Part shown: in pieces, positions 1-8,745 of the stretch
Numbering within the stretch: position 1 is the first letter of the stretch
Layout: the number at the start of each line of letters is the position of its first letter
Assembly: GCF_009696175.1 (NCBI RefSeq)
Contig: NZ_VUMM01000008.1
Span: forward strand, 1 to 64,000
Source of the DNA: Floccifex porci
GTDB taxonomy: Bacteria > Bacillota_I > Bacilli_A > Erysipelotrichales > Erysipelotrichaceae
DNA length: 64,000 nt
Direction: 5' to 3'
The notes under the pieces: model-generated
Databases searched by the model: none
Told to the model about the DNA's origin: nothing
The model's input: the letters and a program-made list of their open reading frames with translations, nothing else
Position numbers and translations under genes: made by a program

Positions 1-33
1 AGGGTCTCTTTTTTGTCTTGCCATTTCATTCAT
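1..33 (-). CDS. 5' end of a CDS cut by the window edge
   Basis: Reading leftward, an ATG at 33 (or an in-frame ATG at 24) follows an AAAAAAGGAA stretch and an AGGAG further upstream. The reading frame stays open to base 1, giving MNEMARQKRDP. Too little is visible to assign a family. The start is plausible because it lies just beyond the terminator of the neighbouring operon and has ribosome-binding-like purines in front of it. Confidence 0.4.
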   Translation of the reverse strand, partial: MNEMARQKRDP

Positions 34-72
34 TTCCTTTTTTCTCCTATATCATAGCATAGATAATAATAA

Positions 73-114
73 AAACCGTGAAGTTGATCCGTACGCTCTC
101 AACTTACACGGTTT
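73..114 (-). terminator. Terminator of the argF-bcp operon
   Basis: A long inverted repeat (AAACCGTG plus AAGTTGA against TCAACTT plus CACGGTTT, with one unpaired base) is followed on the minus strand by a T-rich run. It lies directly after the bcp stop codon. The A-rich other side means it could also work in the opposite direction. Confidence 0.85.
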
Positions 115-127
115 ATATTACACTCTC

Positions 128-583
128 CTATTTTACTGTTTCTAACATTTTTTGAGCATCCTGTGCTGCTTTTACTTTATCATTGCTAAAGATTATGATT
201 CCATTTTCATCAATAACATAAGTTGTACGAACGACACCCATATAGGTTTTTCCACACATTTTCTTTTCATGCCATACATCATAAGATGAAATCACATCTA
301 AATTCTCATCTGATAATAAAGTAATATCCAAATTCTGTTTCTGTTCAAAATTTTTATGTGATTTTACAGAATCTTTGCTTAAACCAATGATTTGAATTCC
401 TTTTTCTAAAAATTCTGATTTTAATTGAGAATATGCACAAGCCTGTTTTGTACATCCAGCTGTGTTATCTTTTGGATAAAAATACAATAAAACTTTCTGA
501 CCTTTATAATCACTTAAAGAATGCAGATTTCCATCCTGGTCCTGTAATGTGAAATCCGGTGCTTTACTTCCCACTTCTAACAT
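128..583 (-). CDS. bcp: Thiol peroxidase of the Bcp/AhpC-TSA (peroxiredoxin Q) family
   Basis: A 151-residue cytosolic peroxiredoxin that reduces hydrogen and organic peroxides using thioredoxin-type donors. The active-site stretch FYPKDNTAGCTKQAC places the peroxidatic cysteine at about residue 44 and a likely resolving cysteine at 49, the spacing of the atypical two-cysteine Bcp group. A conserved Arg in VVRTTYVID lies near residue 120. The length is normal for the family. The ATG has an AGGAG six bases upstream and lies one base after the argF stop, so the two genes form an operon ended by the hairpin at 73-114. Confidence 0.93.
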   Translation of the reverse strand: MLEVGSKAPDFTLQDQDGNLHSLSDYKGQKVLLYFYPKDNTAGCTKQACAYSQLKSEFLEKGIQIIGLSKDSVKSHKNFEQKQNLDITLLSDENLDVISSYDVWHEKKMCGKTYMGVVRTTYVIDENGIIIFSNDKVKAAQDAQKMLETVK

Positions 584-584
584 A

Positions 585-1574
585 TCAATCTCCTATTGTT
601 GCCACCATTACTGCTTTAATGGTATGCATACGATTTTCTGCTTCATCAAATACAACACTGTTCTCAGACTGGAAAACTTCATCTTCCACTTCACGGATAT
701 CCAGTCCCAATGTTTCCAACTTTTCTTTGGCAACCTGTGTTTCAAAATCATGGAAAGAAGGAAGACAATGCATAAATAAACAGTCAGGATTATTCGTCAA
801 TTCCATCATTTTCTGTGTCACTTTATATGGACTTAACATTTCCACTCTAGGTTTATATAAACTTTCATCTTCTCCCATACTTACCCAGATATCTGTATAA
901 ATCACATCCGCATTTTTAACCGCTTCTTCCACATTGTGACTCACTTCTAAAATAGCTCCGCTTTTTTCCGCTTCAATCTGACAATACTCCCATACAACCG
1001 GATCAATCTGCAGCTGTTCAGGTCCTAAACATACAAAATGCATTCCCATTTTTACCGCTCCATACATCAGACCATAACAAACATTGTTTCGTATATCTCC
1101 ACTGAATACAAATTTTACCTGTTCCAGTGGTTTATTTAAATGTTCTTCAATTGTTAAGAAGTCGGCTAATGTTTGTGTGGGATGATCCACATCCGTTAAA
1201 CCATTCCACACAGGAATTCCAGAATATTGTGCCAGCAATTCCACTGTTTCCTGTTCAAAACCTCTAAATTCAATTCCATCGTACATTCTACCTAATACTT
1301 TGGCACTGTCTTTAATCGATTCTTTTTTTCCAAATTGAGAGTTATTTAAAAAAGTAACATGGGCTCCTTCATCATAACAGGCTACTTCAAAAGAACAGCG
1401 AGTACGTGTAGAAGTCTTATCAAAGATTAAAACAACATTTTTTCCATTTAAATGTTTTTTAATTGTGCCTTCTTTTTTATCTTTTTTTAATTCTTTCGCC
1501 AAATTTAAAAGATATCGTATTTCCTCTTTTGTATAATCTTTTAATGTTAAAAAATTCCTTCCTTTTAAATTCAT
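585..1574 (-). CDS. argF: Ornithine carbamoyltransferase
   Basis: Transfers carbamoyl between carbamoyl phosphate and ornithine to give citrulline, in arginine synthesis or, in reverse, in the arginine deiminase pathway. The carbamoyl-phosphate loop STRTR lies at about residues 55-59, the HPTQ motif near 133 and the ornithine-binding HCLP motif near 270. The length and the C-terminal VFDEAENRMHTIKAVM are like the longer ArcB/E. coli-type enzymes, so a catabolic role is possible; no other arginine genes are adjacent. The ATG at 1574 is preferred over an in-frame TTG six bases earlier because AGGAG lies eight bases before it. Confidence 0.93.
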   Translation of the reverse strand: MNLKGRNFLTLKDYTKEEIRYLLNLAKELKKDKKEGTIKKHLNGKNVVLIFDKTSTRTRCSFEVACYDEGAHVTFLNNSQFGKKESIKDSAKVLGRMYDGIEFRGFEQETVELLAQYSGIPVWNGLTDVDHPTQTLADFLTIEEHLNKPLEQVKFVFSGDIRNNVCYGLMYGAVKMGMHFVCLGPEQLQIDPVVWEYCQIEAEKSGAILEVSHNVEEAVKNADVIYTDIWVSMGEDESLYKPRVEMLSPYKVTQKMMELTNNPDCLFMHCLPSFHDFETQVAKEKLETLGLDIREVEDEVFQSENSVVFDEAENRMHTIKAVMVATIGD

Positions 1575-1626
1575 AGTCAAAGCTCCTTTTATATGTGACT
1601 ATTCTATCAATTTTGTATTTTAATTT

Positions 1627-3216
1627 CTATAGATGTCTAAAGATTTCTGCTCCTTTTTTAAAGATCCAGGCACGCAAACAAAGAATACATATCAACAAAA
1701 GAATGGAAATTATCCCTGCATATACATATGCTGAAATAGATTTACGCAGTAAAAAATACAATCCTGCAATGACAACTACAACGATCCAGTTTCCAAATAA
1801 AGCCACAAAAGGAGCCATTCCCTGTTTCACAACAGCGGTTTCATTTGTCCATTCCATATTTGGAAATTTTAATCCCAGATAAAGACCATCTAAATCGGAG
1901 AATGTGACAATCAACAGACTATAAACAAAAATAAATAAAGTTTCTAAAATAGAAAACGATAATAACCAGGCCAGTACTCCATCTAAAATCAATAGTGGAA
2001 TTATAGTAAATAAAAAATGCAGATTGAATTTAGCCTTTAAAATATCTATTTCTTTGACTGGACAAGTTTGAACGATCCAAACATTCTTCCCTTCTAAAGA
2101 AACAGAAGGAGCACTAATCATATTGGATGTAGCCACAAATCCAATGATTGTCATGCTGACAATCAGAAGCATAGATGCATCTGGTAAAAAAACCAGCAGT
2201 TCTAAAATCGTATCTTTCTGTAATATACAGACACCAATCAATAAAACTGTAAAAACGGAACCGATTCCTGAATTCAACATATAAGTTGGACTGCTATAGA
2301 AACGAAGCCATTCTTTTTTTAATAAAGTTTTAGAAATAGAACTTTGTTTAATACTCTTTACATTGTATTCTTTTCTTTTCTGTCCTTTATTCATCATTAA
2401 CAAACGATCAAATCCTATCGTAACCAGTGCATAAACAACAATTGTACAAAGAATAGACAACAGTAAAAGAATTCCTGTATATACATAATTTCCATCCGCT
2501 GCTTTTCCTAAAACATATAAAATATATCCTTTATCTTTAAAAGAAACAGCTAAACTCATCACTTTTACAAGCAGATTCTGAAATCCTGATACCAGCTTAA
2601 AATAGAAATAATAATAAATCCCAATAAAACCTAAAGATAAAAATACCACAATCAGTGATTTATTTTTCAAACGAACACTGATTAATGCTACTATCCATCC
2701 TAATAATGTGGATAAAGCCAGTACAAGAAAAGAAAGAGTCATCATTAATACAATTTGACAAATAAAACTGGATACTGTGAATCCAAAACCAATCTGTCCA
2801 ATAATCATAGATGGAATATAGGCCAAAGCCATATATATAAAACCCATAACATATACACCCGTTAAACGAGAAAGAATTAAATCTTTTTTAGGAATAGGTA
2901 AAGACAGCATCAATTCATTATCTTTTGGTAAATACAGACTGGCATAGGTACTAAATACAGAACCAAATACACCCAGAATAATGGATACTAAAGACATAAT
3001 ACAGTAATAGAACCAGTTGATTTTCAACCCTTTAAAGGTTGATACCATCAGACCTGCATAAATACCAATGGCCAAAGCCATAATCAGGCATACAAAAACC
3101 ATCAGGAAACCAAAACCAATTTTTTCACCTTTTGATTTAGCTTTTCCTTTTTTATGATCAAAAAACAAGAAGGAAAAAGATTCTAATAATTGTTTTTTCA
3201 ATAATACTTTCAACAT
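1627..3216 (-). CDS. Large ABC transporter permease (putative ABC-2-type exporter)
   Basis: A 529-residue polytopic membrane protein with about twelve hydrophobic segments in two blocks (roughly residues 30-260 and 310-525) joined by a charged stretch near residues 270-300 (RLLMMNKGQKRKEYNVKS). This resembles the ABC-2-like permeases annotated as putative ABC exporters in Firmicutes. Its ATG lies one base after the stop of the ATPase gene and follows GGAGG, so it is the membrane half of the same exporter. The substrate cannot be told from sequence; lipid, peptide or antimicrobial efflux are all possible. Confidence 0.8.
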   Translation of the reverse strand: MLKVLLKKQLLESFSFLFFDHKKGKAKSKGEKIGFGFLMVFVCLIMALAIGIYAGLMVSTFKGLKINWFYYCIMSLVSIILGVFGSVFSTYASLYLPKDNELMLSLPIPKKDLILSRLTGVYVMGFIYMALAYIPSMIIGQIGFGFTVSSFICQIVLMMTLSFLVLALSTLLGWIVALISVRLKNKSLIVVFLSLGFIGIYYYFYFKLVSGFQNLLVKVMSLAVSFKDKGYILYVLGKAADGNYVYTGILLLLSILCTIVVYALVTIGFDRLLMMNKGQKRKEYNVKSIKQSSISKTLLKKEWLRFYSSPTYMLNSGIGSVFTVLLIGVCILQKDTILELLVFLPDASMLLIVSMTIIGFVATSNMISAPSVSLEGKNVWIVQTCPVKEIDILKAKFNLHFLFTIIPLLILDGVLAWLLSFSILETLFIFVYSLLIVTFSDLDGLYLGLKFPNMEWTNETAVVKQGMAPFVALFGNWIVVVVIAGLYFLLRKSISAYVYAGIISILLLICILCLRAWIFKKGAEIFRHL

Positions 3217-3217
3217 A

Positions 3218-3922
3218 TTATTCCTCCAGTTCCAGAAAGACTTCTTCTAATGAAGTATCTCCTTTTACCTGTTCCATTGTTCCAGAAACGATCCGTTTTC
3301 CATTTTTAATGATTGCGACCTTATCACATAATTTTTCTGCTACTTCCAGTACATGAGTAGAAAAGAAAATTGAACTTCCCTTTAAACACATCTCTTTCAT
3401 TAAATTTTTTAATTGGAAAGAAGCCTTTGGATCCAGACCTACAAAAGGTTCATCCATAATAATCAATTTAGGATCGTGTACCAGAGCCGAAATAATAGCA
3501 AGTTTCTGTTTCATACCATGAGAATATGTACTGATATAAGAAGCTAAATCTTTCTGTATTTCAAACATCTGTGCATACTTCTCTATACGCTCTTTTCTTA
3601 TTTCTTTTGAAATCTGAAAAATATCGGCTATAAAATTCAGATATTGAATTCCTGTCATAAAATTATACAGATCGGGATTATCTGGAATATACGCAATCTT
3701 TGATTTACATCCTAGAGGATCTTTCTTTATATTTATTCCATCCACATAAATATTCCCCTGATCAAAATCTAAAATTCCACAGCAGGCTTTTATTGTTGTC
3801 GTTTTTCCAGCCCCATTATGACCAATAAATCCATAAATTTCTCCTTTTTGAATATGTAGATCTAAATTATCCACTGCCTTTTTATCTCCATATACTTTTG
3901 TCAATCCTTCAATTTTTAACAT
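3218..3922 (-). CDS. ABC transporter ATP-binding protein
   Basis: A 234-residue ATPase that powers the permease encoded immediately downstream. The Walker A motif GHNGAGKTT lies near residues 34-42, the signature YSHGMKQK near 135, Walker B LIIMDEP near 155 and the switch histidine in STHVLEVAE near 190. It belongs to the bacitracin/drug-exporter style of stand-alone ATPases. The start at 3922 is chosen over an ATG twelve bases earlier because GGAGG lies five bases before it. This start falls inside the end of the preceding acetyltransferase gene, a 14-base overlap suggesting translational coupling. Confidence 0.92.
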   Translation of the reverse strand: MLKIEGLTKVYGDKKAVDNLDLHIQKGEIYGFIGHNGAGKTTTIKACCGILDFDQGNIYVDGINIKKDPLGCKSKIAYIPDNPDLYNFMTGIQYLNFIADIFQISKEIRKERIEKYAQMFEIQKDLASYISTYSHGMKQKLAIISALVHDPKLIIMDEPFVGLDPKASFQLKNLMKEMCLKGSSIFFSTHVLEVAEKLCDKVAIIKNGKRIVSGTMEQVKGDTSLEEVFLELEE

Positions 3923-4631
3923 AATTTCCTCCATATTTCATCGGTATAAAACGAATTCCATTTATACATTGAAGTTTATCAATATCATAAAAACCTAAAT
4001 GTTTATAAATATCATGAGCATAGAAAGAAGAATTTACTGTAAATTCTTTCTTTTCATAATCTTTGCTCATATAATAAAACAATCTTTTTCCAATTCCCTG
4101 ATTCATATATTCTTTCTTCACAAAGAAATAAGAAATGTGCTGATACTCTCGAATTGCCAGAACACCAATCAATTCATCTGAAGCATACGAACCATAAAAT
4201 ATTTTATTCTGTGTCTCTTTTAATGTATTCTGAAATTCTATCAAACCTTCTTTCGAATAATCACATCCTTCAAATTCAAGAAAAACATCCCATATTAACA
4301 TTATTGCTTTTTCCATATCCTTTTCAGGAATCTTTTTCAATTCCAGTTCTTTTGTTTCCATTTTATAGATCCATTCAAACAATTCTTTTAATTTCTTTTT
4401 ATTTTCAATATCTTTTACAATGACATACTGACTGTCTTCTTTACAGAATTGATATTCCTGTAAATTCAAGCCATCTTTTTTCTTAATAAAAATCTGATCC
4501 TTGTATAAATAAGCAATCGCAATGCCATTTTTATAAATCGTATAATTTCCTAATTTCTTACAGTAATAAATATCTTTAATTTCAATTAACTGATTCATCA
4601 CATATTGAAAAAAAGAAAAAGATGTACTCAT
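3909..4631 (-). CDS. GNAT-family N-acetyltransferase
   Basis: A 240-residue protein with an N-terminal region of unclear role (about 1-80) and a C-terminal acetyl-CoA-dependent transferase fold. The acetyl-CoA pyrophosphate loop is visible as KEYMNQGIGKRLFYY near residues 175-190, followed by SSFYAHDIYKHLGFY, typical of strand 5 and helix 4 of GNAT enzymes. The substrate is unknown. It is the first gene of a three-gene operon with the ABC ATPase and permease, which might hint at resistance or self-protection, though this is only context. The ATG has AGGAGG nine bases upstream. Confidence 0.82.
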   Translation of the reverse strand: MSTSFSFFQYVMNQLIEIKDIYYCKKLGNYTIYKNGIAIAYLYKDQIFIKKKDGLNLQEYQFCKEDSQYVIVKDIENKKKLKELFEWIYKMETKELELKKIPEKDMEKAIMLIWDVFLEFEGCDYSKEGLIEFQNTLKETQNKIFYGSYASDELIGVLAIREYQHISYFFVKKEYMNQGIGKRLFYYMSKDYEKKEFTVNSSFYAHDIYKHLGFYDIDKLQCINGIRFIPMKYGGNYVKN

Positions 4632-4724
4632 TGAATTAGTCCTCCTGATTTTATTATAAATGAAATACTTATAGAAAATAGGATAAACTTTTAGGACAAT
4701 GTGTTTATTCTTAATAAAAAATAA

Positions 4725-4745
4725 ACCTTACCACAATGGCAAGGT
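4725..4745 (-). terminator. Terminator downstream of the MATE gene
   Basis: ACCTTGCCA pairs with TGGTAAGGT (minus strand) around a three-base loop, followed by TTTATTTTTT. It lies just past the stop of the MATE gene at 4757. Confidence 0.8.
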
Positions 4746-4756
4746 CAATTTATTTT

Positions 4757-6079
4757 TTATTTTTTCGTCCAGGGATAGATCCAATATAAAATTTGAGCAA
4801 TGCATCCAGTAATGATATTGCTTAAAAGCATACTGATCCAGATTCCCATAATTCCCAAATCCGTATATTGAAAGAAAAGAAGAATCAAAGGAATTCGTGT
4901 TCCCCATAATCTTAATATAGATAAAAGAAAACTGATAAATGTATGTCCCGATCCATTAAAAACAGCACATAAATTAAAATACCAGGTACAGAATGGTCCA
5001 GTTAATAAAGTAAAGAACACAAAAGTTGAAGTAATGGATAATAAAGAAGAACTGGCATCCGGTACAAACAGTAAGATTGATGGTTTCATCCAGGCAATTC
5101 CAATAAAGAGAAGTGCAAAAGATAAAATAGTTGTAATCCACATTGTATATCGATAACTTTGTCTGGCTCTTTCCTTTTTTTCAGCTCCCAGATTCTGTCC
5201 AATAAAAGCAGGTAGTACATTGGAAAAGGCAATGACGGGAATATTATATAAATTGGTTAGTTTTTCCCCAATTCCATATCCAGACATCGCAACAGCCCCA
5301 TAATAGACAATATATTTATTCATTAATACAAATCCTAAAGATTCTAAAAACTGACCAATGGCACAAGGCAATGATAATTTTAAAATTTCAAATGAATCTT
5401 TTAAATGAATATGAAAATAAGGTTTTAACTGAGGATGATGAAATAAAGAATATAAAATATATGGAATCACGATCCATTTTGATATAACAGTGGCAATAGC
5501 CGCTCCTTTTACACTTAAAGAAAAGCCAAAAATCAAAAGTGGATCCAGTATTATATTAAAGATAGAAGCCATTGCACTTACAATCATTCCACTTTTACTG
5601 TTTCCACACGATTGCATAATGGCCATATAAATTGTGATCAGAAACAAACCCAGATAATCAAAAGAAAGAATTCTTAAATAATTAAAAGAATCTTTATAGA
5701 TTTCCACAGGAGCTTTTAAATATACTAAGATCCAGTCAGAACAGACAAAAGTAGAAATTGTAAGAATCAGAATAAAGATTAAACTGATATATAGAATCTG
5801 CCAGGAATAAGAACTGGCTTTATCGTATTCTTGTGCTCCATAACGAAAAGATACAATGGCAGTACAGCCTGCTGCCAATCCATTGGCTATACTTAATGCA
5901 CACCATAAAACAGGTGTTACCAGGGAAATGGCCCCTACCGCTAATTCTCCTATTTTTCCTACAAAAAATGTATCCACCAGACCATATAAAGAATTAAATA
6001 CATTTAGTATCATTAAGGGGAAAGCCATTTGAATTAATGATTTTTTTAAATTTCCATTGATTATATCTACATTGCGCAT
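4757..6079 (-). CDS. MATE-family multidrug/sodium antiporter
   Basis: A 440-residue twelve-segment efflux protein. Two homologous halves are visible, each starting with a MATE-type stretch (FPLMILNVFNSLYGLVDTFF near 25 and SLPCAIGQFLESLGFVLMNK near 250), plus PAFIGQNLGAEKKERA near 290. These pumps expel cationic drugs or metabolites by Na+ or H+ exchange. The reading frame is open further upstream, but the ATG at 6079 matches the family N-terminus. No ribosome binding site precedes it; instead an extended -10 box (TGTTATAAT) ends six bases before the ATG, suggesting a leaderless mRNA. Confidence 0.88.
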   Translation of the reverse strand: MRNVDIINGNLKKSLIQMAFPLMILNVFNSLYGLVDTFFVGKIGELAVGAISLVTPVLWCALSIANGLAAGCTAIVSFRYGAQEYDKASSYSWQILYISLIFILILTISTFVCSDWILVYLKAPVEIYKDSFNYLRILSFDYLGLFLITIYMAIMQSCGNSKSGMIVSAMASIFNIILDPLLIFGFSLSVKGAAIATVISKWIVIPYILYSLFHHPQLKPYFHIHLKDSFEILKLSLPCAIGQFLESLGFVLMNKYIVYYGAVAMSGYGIGEKLTNLYNIPVIAFSNVLPAFIGQNLGAEKKERARQSYRYTMWITTILSFALLFIGIAWMKPSILLFVPDASSSLLSITSTFVFFTLLTGPFCTWYFNLCAVFNGSGHTFISFLLSILRLWGTRIPLILLFFQYTDLGIMGIWISMLLSNIITGCIAQILYWIYPWTKK

Positions 6080-6085
6080 GAAGAC

Positions 6086-6094
6086 ATTATAACA
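6086..6094 (-). promoter_or_regulatory. Extended -10 promoter directly before the MATE start codon
   Basis: On the minus strand TGTTATAAT is followed by GTCTTC and then the ATG at 6079. With the usual -10 to start-site spacing, transcription would begin at the A of the start codon. No good -35 box is seen, which fits an extended -10 promoter. Confidence 0.55.
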
Positions 6095-6153
6095 TAGTAT
6101 TCCATTATTGAGTCCAATCTTTCCACATCTATTGTTTTTTATATTCTTTGTTT

Positions 6154-6159
6154 TATAAT
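6154..6159 (+). promoter_or_regulatory. Possible -10 box of the 6.2-kb mini-ORF element
   Basis: TATAAT at 6154-6159 with a weak ATTGTT 17 bases upstream. It would start a short transcript covering the seven-codon ORF at 6223 and ending in the hairpin at 6249-6280. Confidence 0.45.
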
Positions 6160-6222
6160 GAAGCCAGATAAAGAAAGAGATCAACAATAAGACTTAAGCA
6201 AGCAATTGAAAGGAGATAAAGA

Positions 6223-6246
6223 GTGAAAAATAAATTTATTTTGTAA
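6223..6246 (+). CDS. Seven-codon mini-ORF (VKNKFIL), copy 1
   Basis: A GTG-initiated ORF of seven codons ending in TAA, with a near-perfect ribosome binding site (AAAGGAG) seven bases upstream. The stop codon is two bases before the 5' arm of a terminator hairpin. A second copy with the same layout, one residue different, is at 49152-49175. The conservation of ribosome binding site, peptide and stop-to-hairpin spacing argues that translation matters. Either the peptide is the product, or a ribosome sitting at the stop codon melts the terminator. Confidence 0.5.
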   Translation: MKNKFIL

Positions 6247-6248
6247 GA

Positions 6249-6280
6249 GGTCCTTACTTGAAAGAAGAAGAGTAGGGGCC
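6249..6280 (+). terminator. Terminator or attenuator after mini-ORF copy 1
   Basis: GGTCCTTAC pairs with GTAGGGGCC (two G-U pairs) around a 14-base loop, followed by ATTTCTTTTGTCTTT. It begins two bases after the mini-ORF stop codon. Confidence 0.65.
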
Positions 6281-6296
6281 ATTTCTTTTGTCTTTA

Positions 6297-6324
6297 TTGA
6301 AAAAAAGAGGAACTGTTGTATAAT
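6297..6324 (+). promoter_or_regulatory. Promoter of pgi
   Basis: TTGAAA, a 16-base spacer and a perfect TATAAT, 29 bases before the pgi start codon. It lies after the hairpin of the preceding mini-ORF element, so pgi need not depend on read-through. Confidence 0.75.
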
Positions 6325-6352
6325 AAATTTAACTTATATGGAGGATTACAAA

Positions 6353-7936
6353 ATGGTATCATGGAAAGATTTTGATTCTTTATCATCTTATGAAACATTA
6401 CAATCTTTAAAAAATCATGTAGATGTAAAGAAAGAATTATCTGGTGAAAATGGAGCAGAACGTGTAAGAAAATACAACTGTGAAATGGCAGCTGGATTAA
6501 ATTACAATTATGCTTCAAAAGAAGTGGATGAAGTAGTATTAAAGGCATTACAGGAATTATCCGATGAAGCCCAATTAACAGAAAAATTTGAAGAATTATA
6601 TAATGGAGCTATCATCAATACAGGTGAAAATCGTCTGGTTCTTCATCATTTAGCTCGTAATCAGTTAGGAAAAGATGTCGTTGTAGATGGAGTCAATAAA
6701 CGTGAATTCTACGTTTCCCAGCAAAAGAAAGCTGCAGACTTTGCCAATAAAGTTCACAATGGAGAAATCGTGAATGAAAATGGTGAGCCATTCACAACGG
6801 TTGTTCAGATTGGTATTGGTGGTTCGGATTTAGGTCCTCGCGCTTTATATATCGCATTAGAAAACTGGGCAAAAGCCAATCAGACATTTAAAATGGAAGC
6901 CCGTTTTATTTCCAATGTAGACCCAGATGATGCAGCAGCTGTATTAAACGCAACCGATTTAGCTCATGCTTTATTTATTGTTGTTTCAAAATCAGGTACA
7001 ACATTAGAAACCTTAACAAATGAACAGTTTGTCAAAGATGCATTGATTCAGGCAGGATTAGATCCTTCTAAACATATGCTGGCTGTAACCAGTGAAACAT
7101 CTCCTTTGGCAAAGAGTCCAGATTACTTAACAGCTGTCTTTATGGATGATTATATCGGTGGACGTTATTCATCGGTATCCGCTGTTGGTGGAATGGTATT
7201 GTCTCTTGCCTTTGGTCCAGAAGTCTTTGCGCAGATCTTAGAAGGAATGGCAAAAGAAGATCAATTGGCTACTAATAAAAACATTTTAGAAAATCCAGAT
7301 TTACTGGATGCTTTAATTGGTGTCTATGAAAGAAATGTTCAGGGATATCCAGTAACAGCTGTTCTTCCTTATTCACAAGCTTTAGCTCGTTTCCCAGCGC
7401 ATTTACAACAATGTGATATGGAATCCAATGGAAAATCAGTAAACCGCTTTGGACAGCCAATTCATTATGTAACAGGACCTGTTATCTTTGGTGAACCAGG
7501 AACAAATGGTCAGCATTCTTTCTATCAGCTGTTACATCAGGGAACGGATATTATTTCTTTACAGTTTGTTGGATTTAAAAATTCTCAAATCGGAAAAGAT
7601 GTAAATATTGAAAACAGTACAAGCCAACAGAAATTAAATGCCAATGTAGCAGCGCAGATTGTTGCCTTTGCTTGTGGTAAAGAAGATACAAATCAAAATA
7701 AGAATTTTGAAGGTGGTCGTCCTTCAAGTATCATTATTGGAGAACAGTTAACACCAGCTGCTTTAGGAGCTTTACTGGCACACTTTGAAAACAAAATTAT
7801 GTTCCAGGGATTTGTATGGAATCTGAATAGTTTTGACCAGGAAGGTGTTCAGTTAGGAAAAGTATTGGCAAAAAAAGTATTATCTGGAAACAGTGATGGA
7901 GCTTTAAAAGTTTACGCTGATTTATTAAACATCTAA
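6353..7936 (+). CDS. pgi: Glucose-6-phosphate isomerase
   Basis: Interconverts glucose 6-phosphate and fructose 6-phosphate in glycolysis. Sugar-phosphate-binding motifs are visible: GIGGSDLGPRAL near residue 150, SKSGTTLET near 213 and the loop NGQHSFYQLLHQG near 385 with its conserved Gln-His pair. At 527 residues it is of the longer class rather than the roughly 450-residue Bacillus type. The start at 6353 is chosen because the GGAGG eight bases before it lies inside a false upstream ATG at 6338. It is single, with its own promoter, and ends in a strong terminator. Confidence 0.96.
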   Translation: MVSWKDFDSLSSYETLQSLKNHVDVKKELSGENGAERVRKYNCEMAAGLNYNYASKEVDEVVLKALQELSDEAQLTEKFEELYNGAIINTGENRLVLHHLARNQLGKDVVVDGVNKREFYVSQQKKAADFANKVHNGEIVNENGEPFTTVVQIGIGGSDLGPRALYIALENWAKANQTFKMEARFISNVDPDDAAAVLNATDLAHALFIVVSKSGTTLETLTNEQFVKDALIQAGLDPSKHMLAVTSETSPLAKSPDYLTAVFMDDYIGGRYSSVSAVGGMVLSLAFGPEVFAQILEGMAKEDQLATNKNILENPDLLDALIGVYERNVQGYPVTAVLPYSQALARFPAHLQQCDMESNGKSVNRFGQPIHYVTGPVIFGEPGTNGQHSFYQLLHQGTDIISLQFVGFKNSQIGKDVNIENSTSQQKLNANVAAQIVAFACGKEDTNQNKNFEGGRPSSIIIGEQLTPAALGALLAHFENKIMFQGFVWNLNSFDQEGVQLGKVLAKKVLSGNSDGALKVYADLLNI

Positions 7937-7945
7937 AAAAAATTT

Positions 7946-7969
7946 ACCTTCGTATGAAAATACGAAGGT
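7946..7969. terminator. Bidirectional terminator between pgi and deoC
   Basis: ACCTTCGTAT and ATACGAAGGT form a perfect ten-pair stem, with a T run on the plus side and an A run on the other, so it serves the two convergent genes. Confidence 0.9.
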
Positions 7970-7975
7970 ATTTTT

Positions 7976-8683
7976 TTATTCCAATCCTAAAACAACCGGT
8001 ACTGATTTATAGCCAATTCCCATCCGATCGATTCCCATATCAATCAAATCTAAGAAATGATCTTGCGTGCGAATGTGACCACTTCCTTTTATTTTAATCT
8101 GATTTCCCACTTCTTCCATCATCATTTGAATAATCTGACAAGTGGCTCCATGATCATCATGTCCTGTTAAAAACCCTGTACTTGTTTTGATCCAATCCGC
8201 TTTCCCTTTGACAACCGCATGGCAAGCTTTACGAATCTGTTCTTCATTTAATGCCCCGGTTTCAATGATTACTTTACATTCAATTCCTTTTTCATGACAG
8301 ACATTGGCAACCGCTTCAATATCTCTTGATACTTCATCATACAATCCAGCTCGAATCAGACCAAAATTGGCAACCATATCCAATTCTCCTACACAATCGG
8401 ATTGAAGAGCCAATTTTGCCTGCCTGACTTTAGATTCTGTACTGCTATTGCCAAAAGGAAAATCACAGGTAGGTCCTAATTTTGTATTTGTACCTCTCAC
8501 GATTGGCTCACACAATTTCATATATCCAGGAGAGATACAAACTTGAGCAACCTTTAATTCCACTCCTTTTTTACAATAATAGACAATTTCATCAGGAGTA
8601 AATTCAGGTTTCAAAACACTATAATCAATATAAGAAGCCCATTCTTCTAAACTCATTTCTCTTGCTTTTTTTTCTGGTTTCAT
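7976..8683 (-). CDS. deoC: Deoxyribose-phosphate aldolase
   Basis: Cleaves 2-deoxyribose 5-phosphate to acetaldehyde and glyceraldehyde 3-phosphate in deoxynucleoside breakdown. The Schiff-base lysine is visible in DWIKTSTGF, the second catalytic lysine in IKIKGSGHIRT, and the acidic residue in VGELDMVANFG. At 235 residues the length is usual. The ATG has GAGGAG upstream. It follows pyk, but a terminator lies between them, so it probably has its own promoter or depends on read-through. No other deoxynucleoside genes are adjacent. Confidence 0.93.
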   Translation of the reverse strand: MKPEKKAREMSLEEWASYIDYSVLKPEFTPDEIVYYCKKGVELKVAQVCISPGYMKLCEPIVRGTNTKLGPTCDFPFGNSSTESKVRQAKLALQSDCVGELDMVANFGLIRAGLYDEVSRDIEAVANVCHEKGIECKVIIETGALNEEQIRKACHAVVKGKADWIKTSTGFLTGHDDHGATCQIIQMMMEEVGNQIKIKGSGHIRTQDHFLDLIDMGIDRMGIGYKSVPVVLGLE

Positions 8684-8714
8684 AATTGTCTCCTCTATTT
8701 AAGTATAAAAAAAG

Positions 8715-8738
8715 ACTTCTCTATTTTTCAAGAGAAGT
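8715..8738 (-). terminator. Terminator of pyk
   Basis: ACTTCTCT pairs with AGAGAAGT around an eight-base loop, followed on the minus strand by CTTTTTTT. It lies between pyk and deoC. Confidence 0.85.
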
Positions 8739-8745
8739 TTTCATT

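Noticed and set aside
6158-6190. ATG-initiated ten-codon frame upstream of the VKNKFIL mini-ORF
   Set aside because: Its ATG overlaps the only good -10 box and it has no ribosome binding site.
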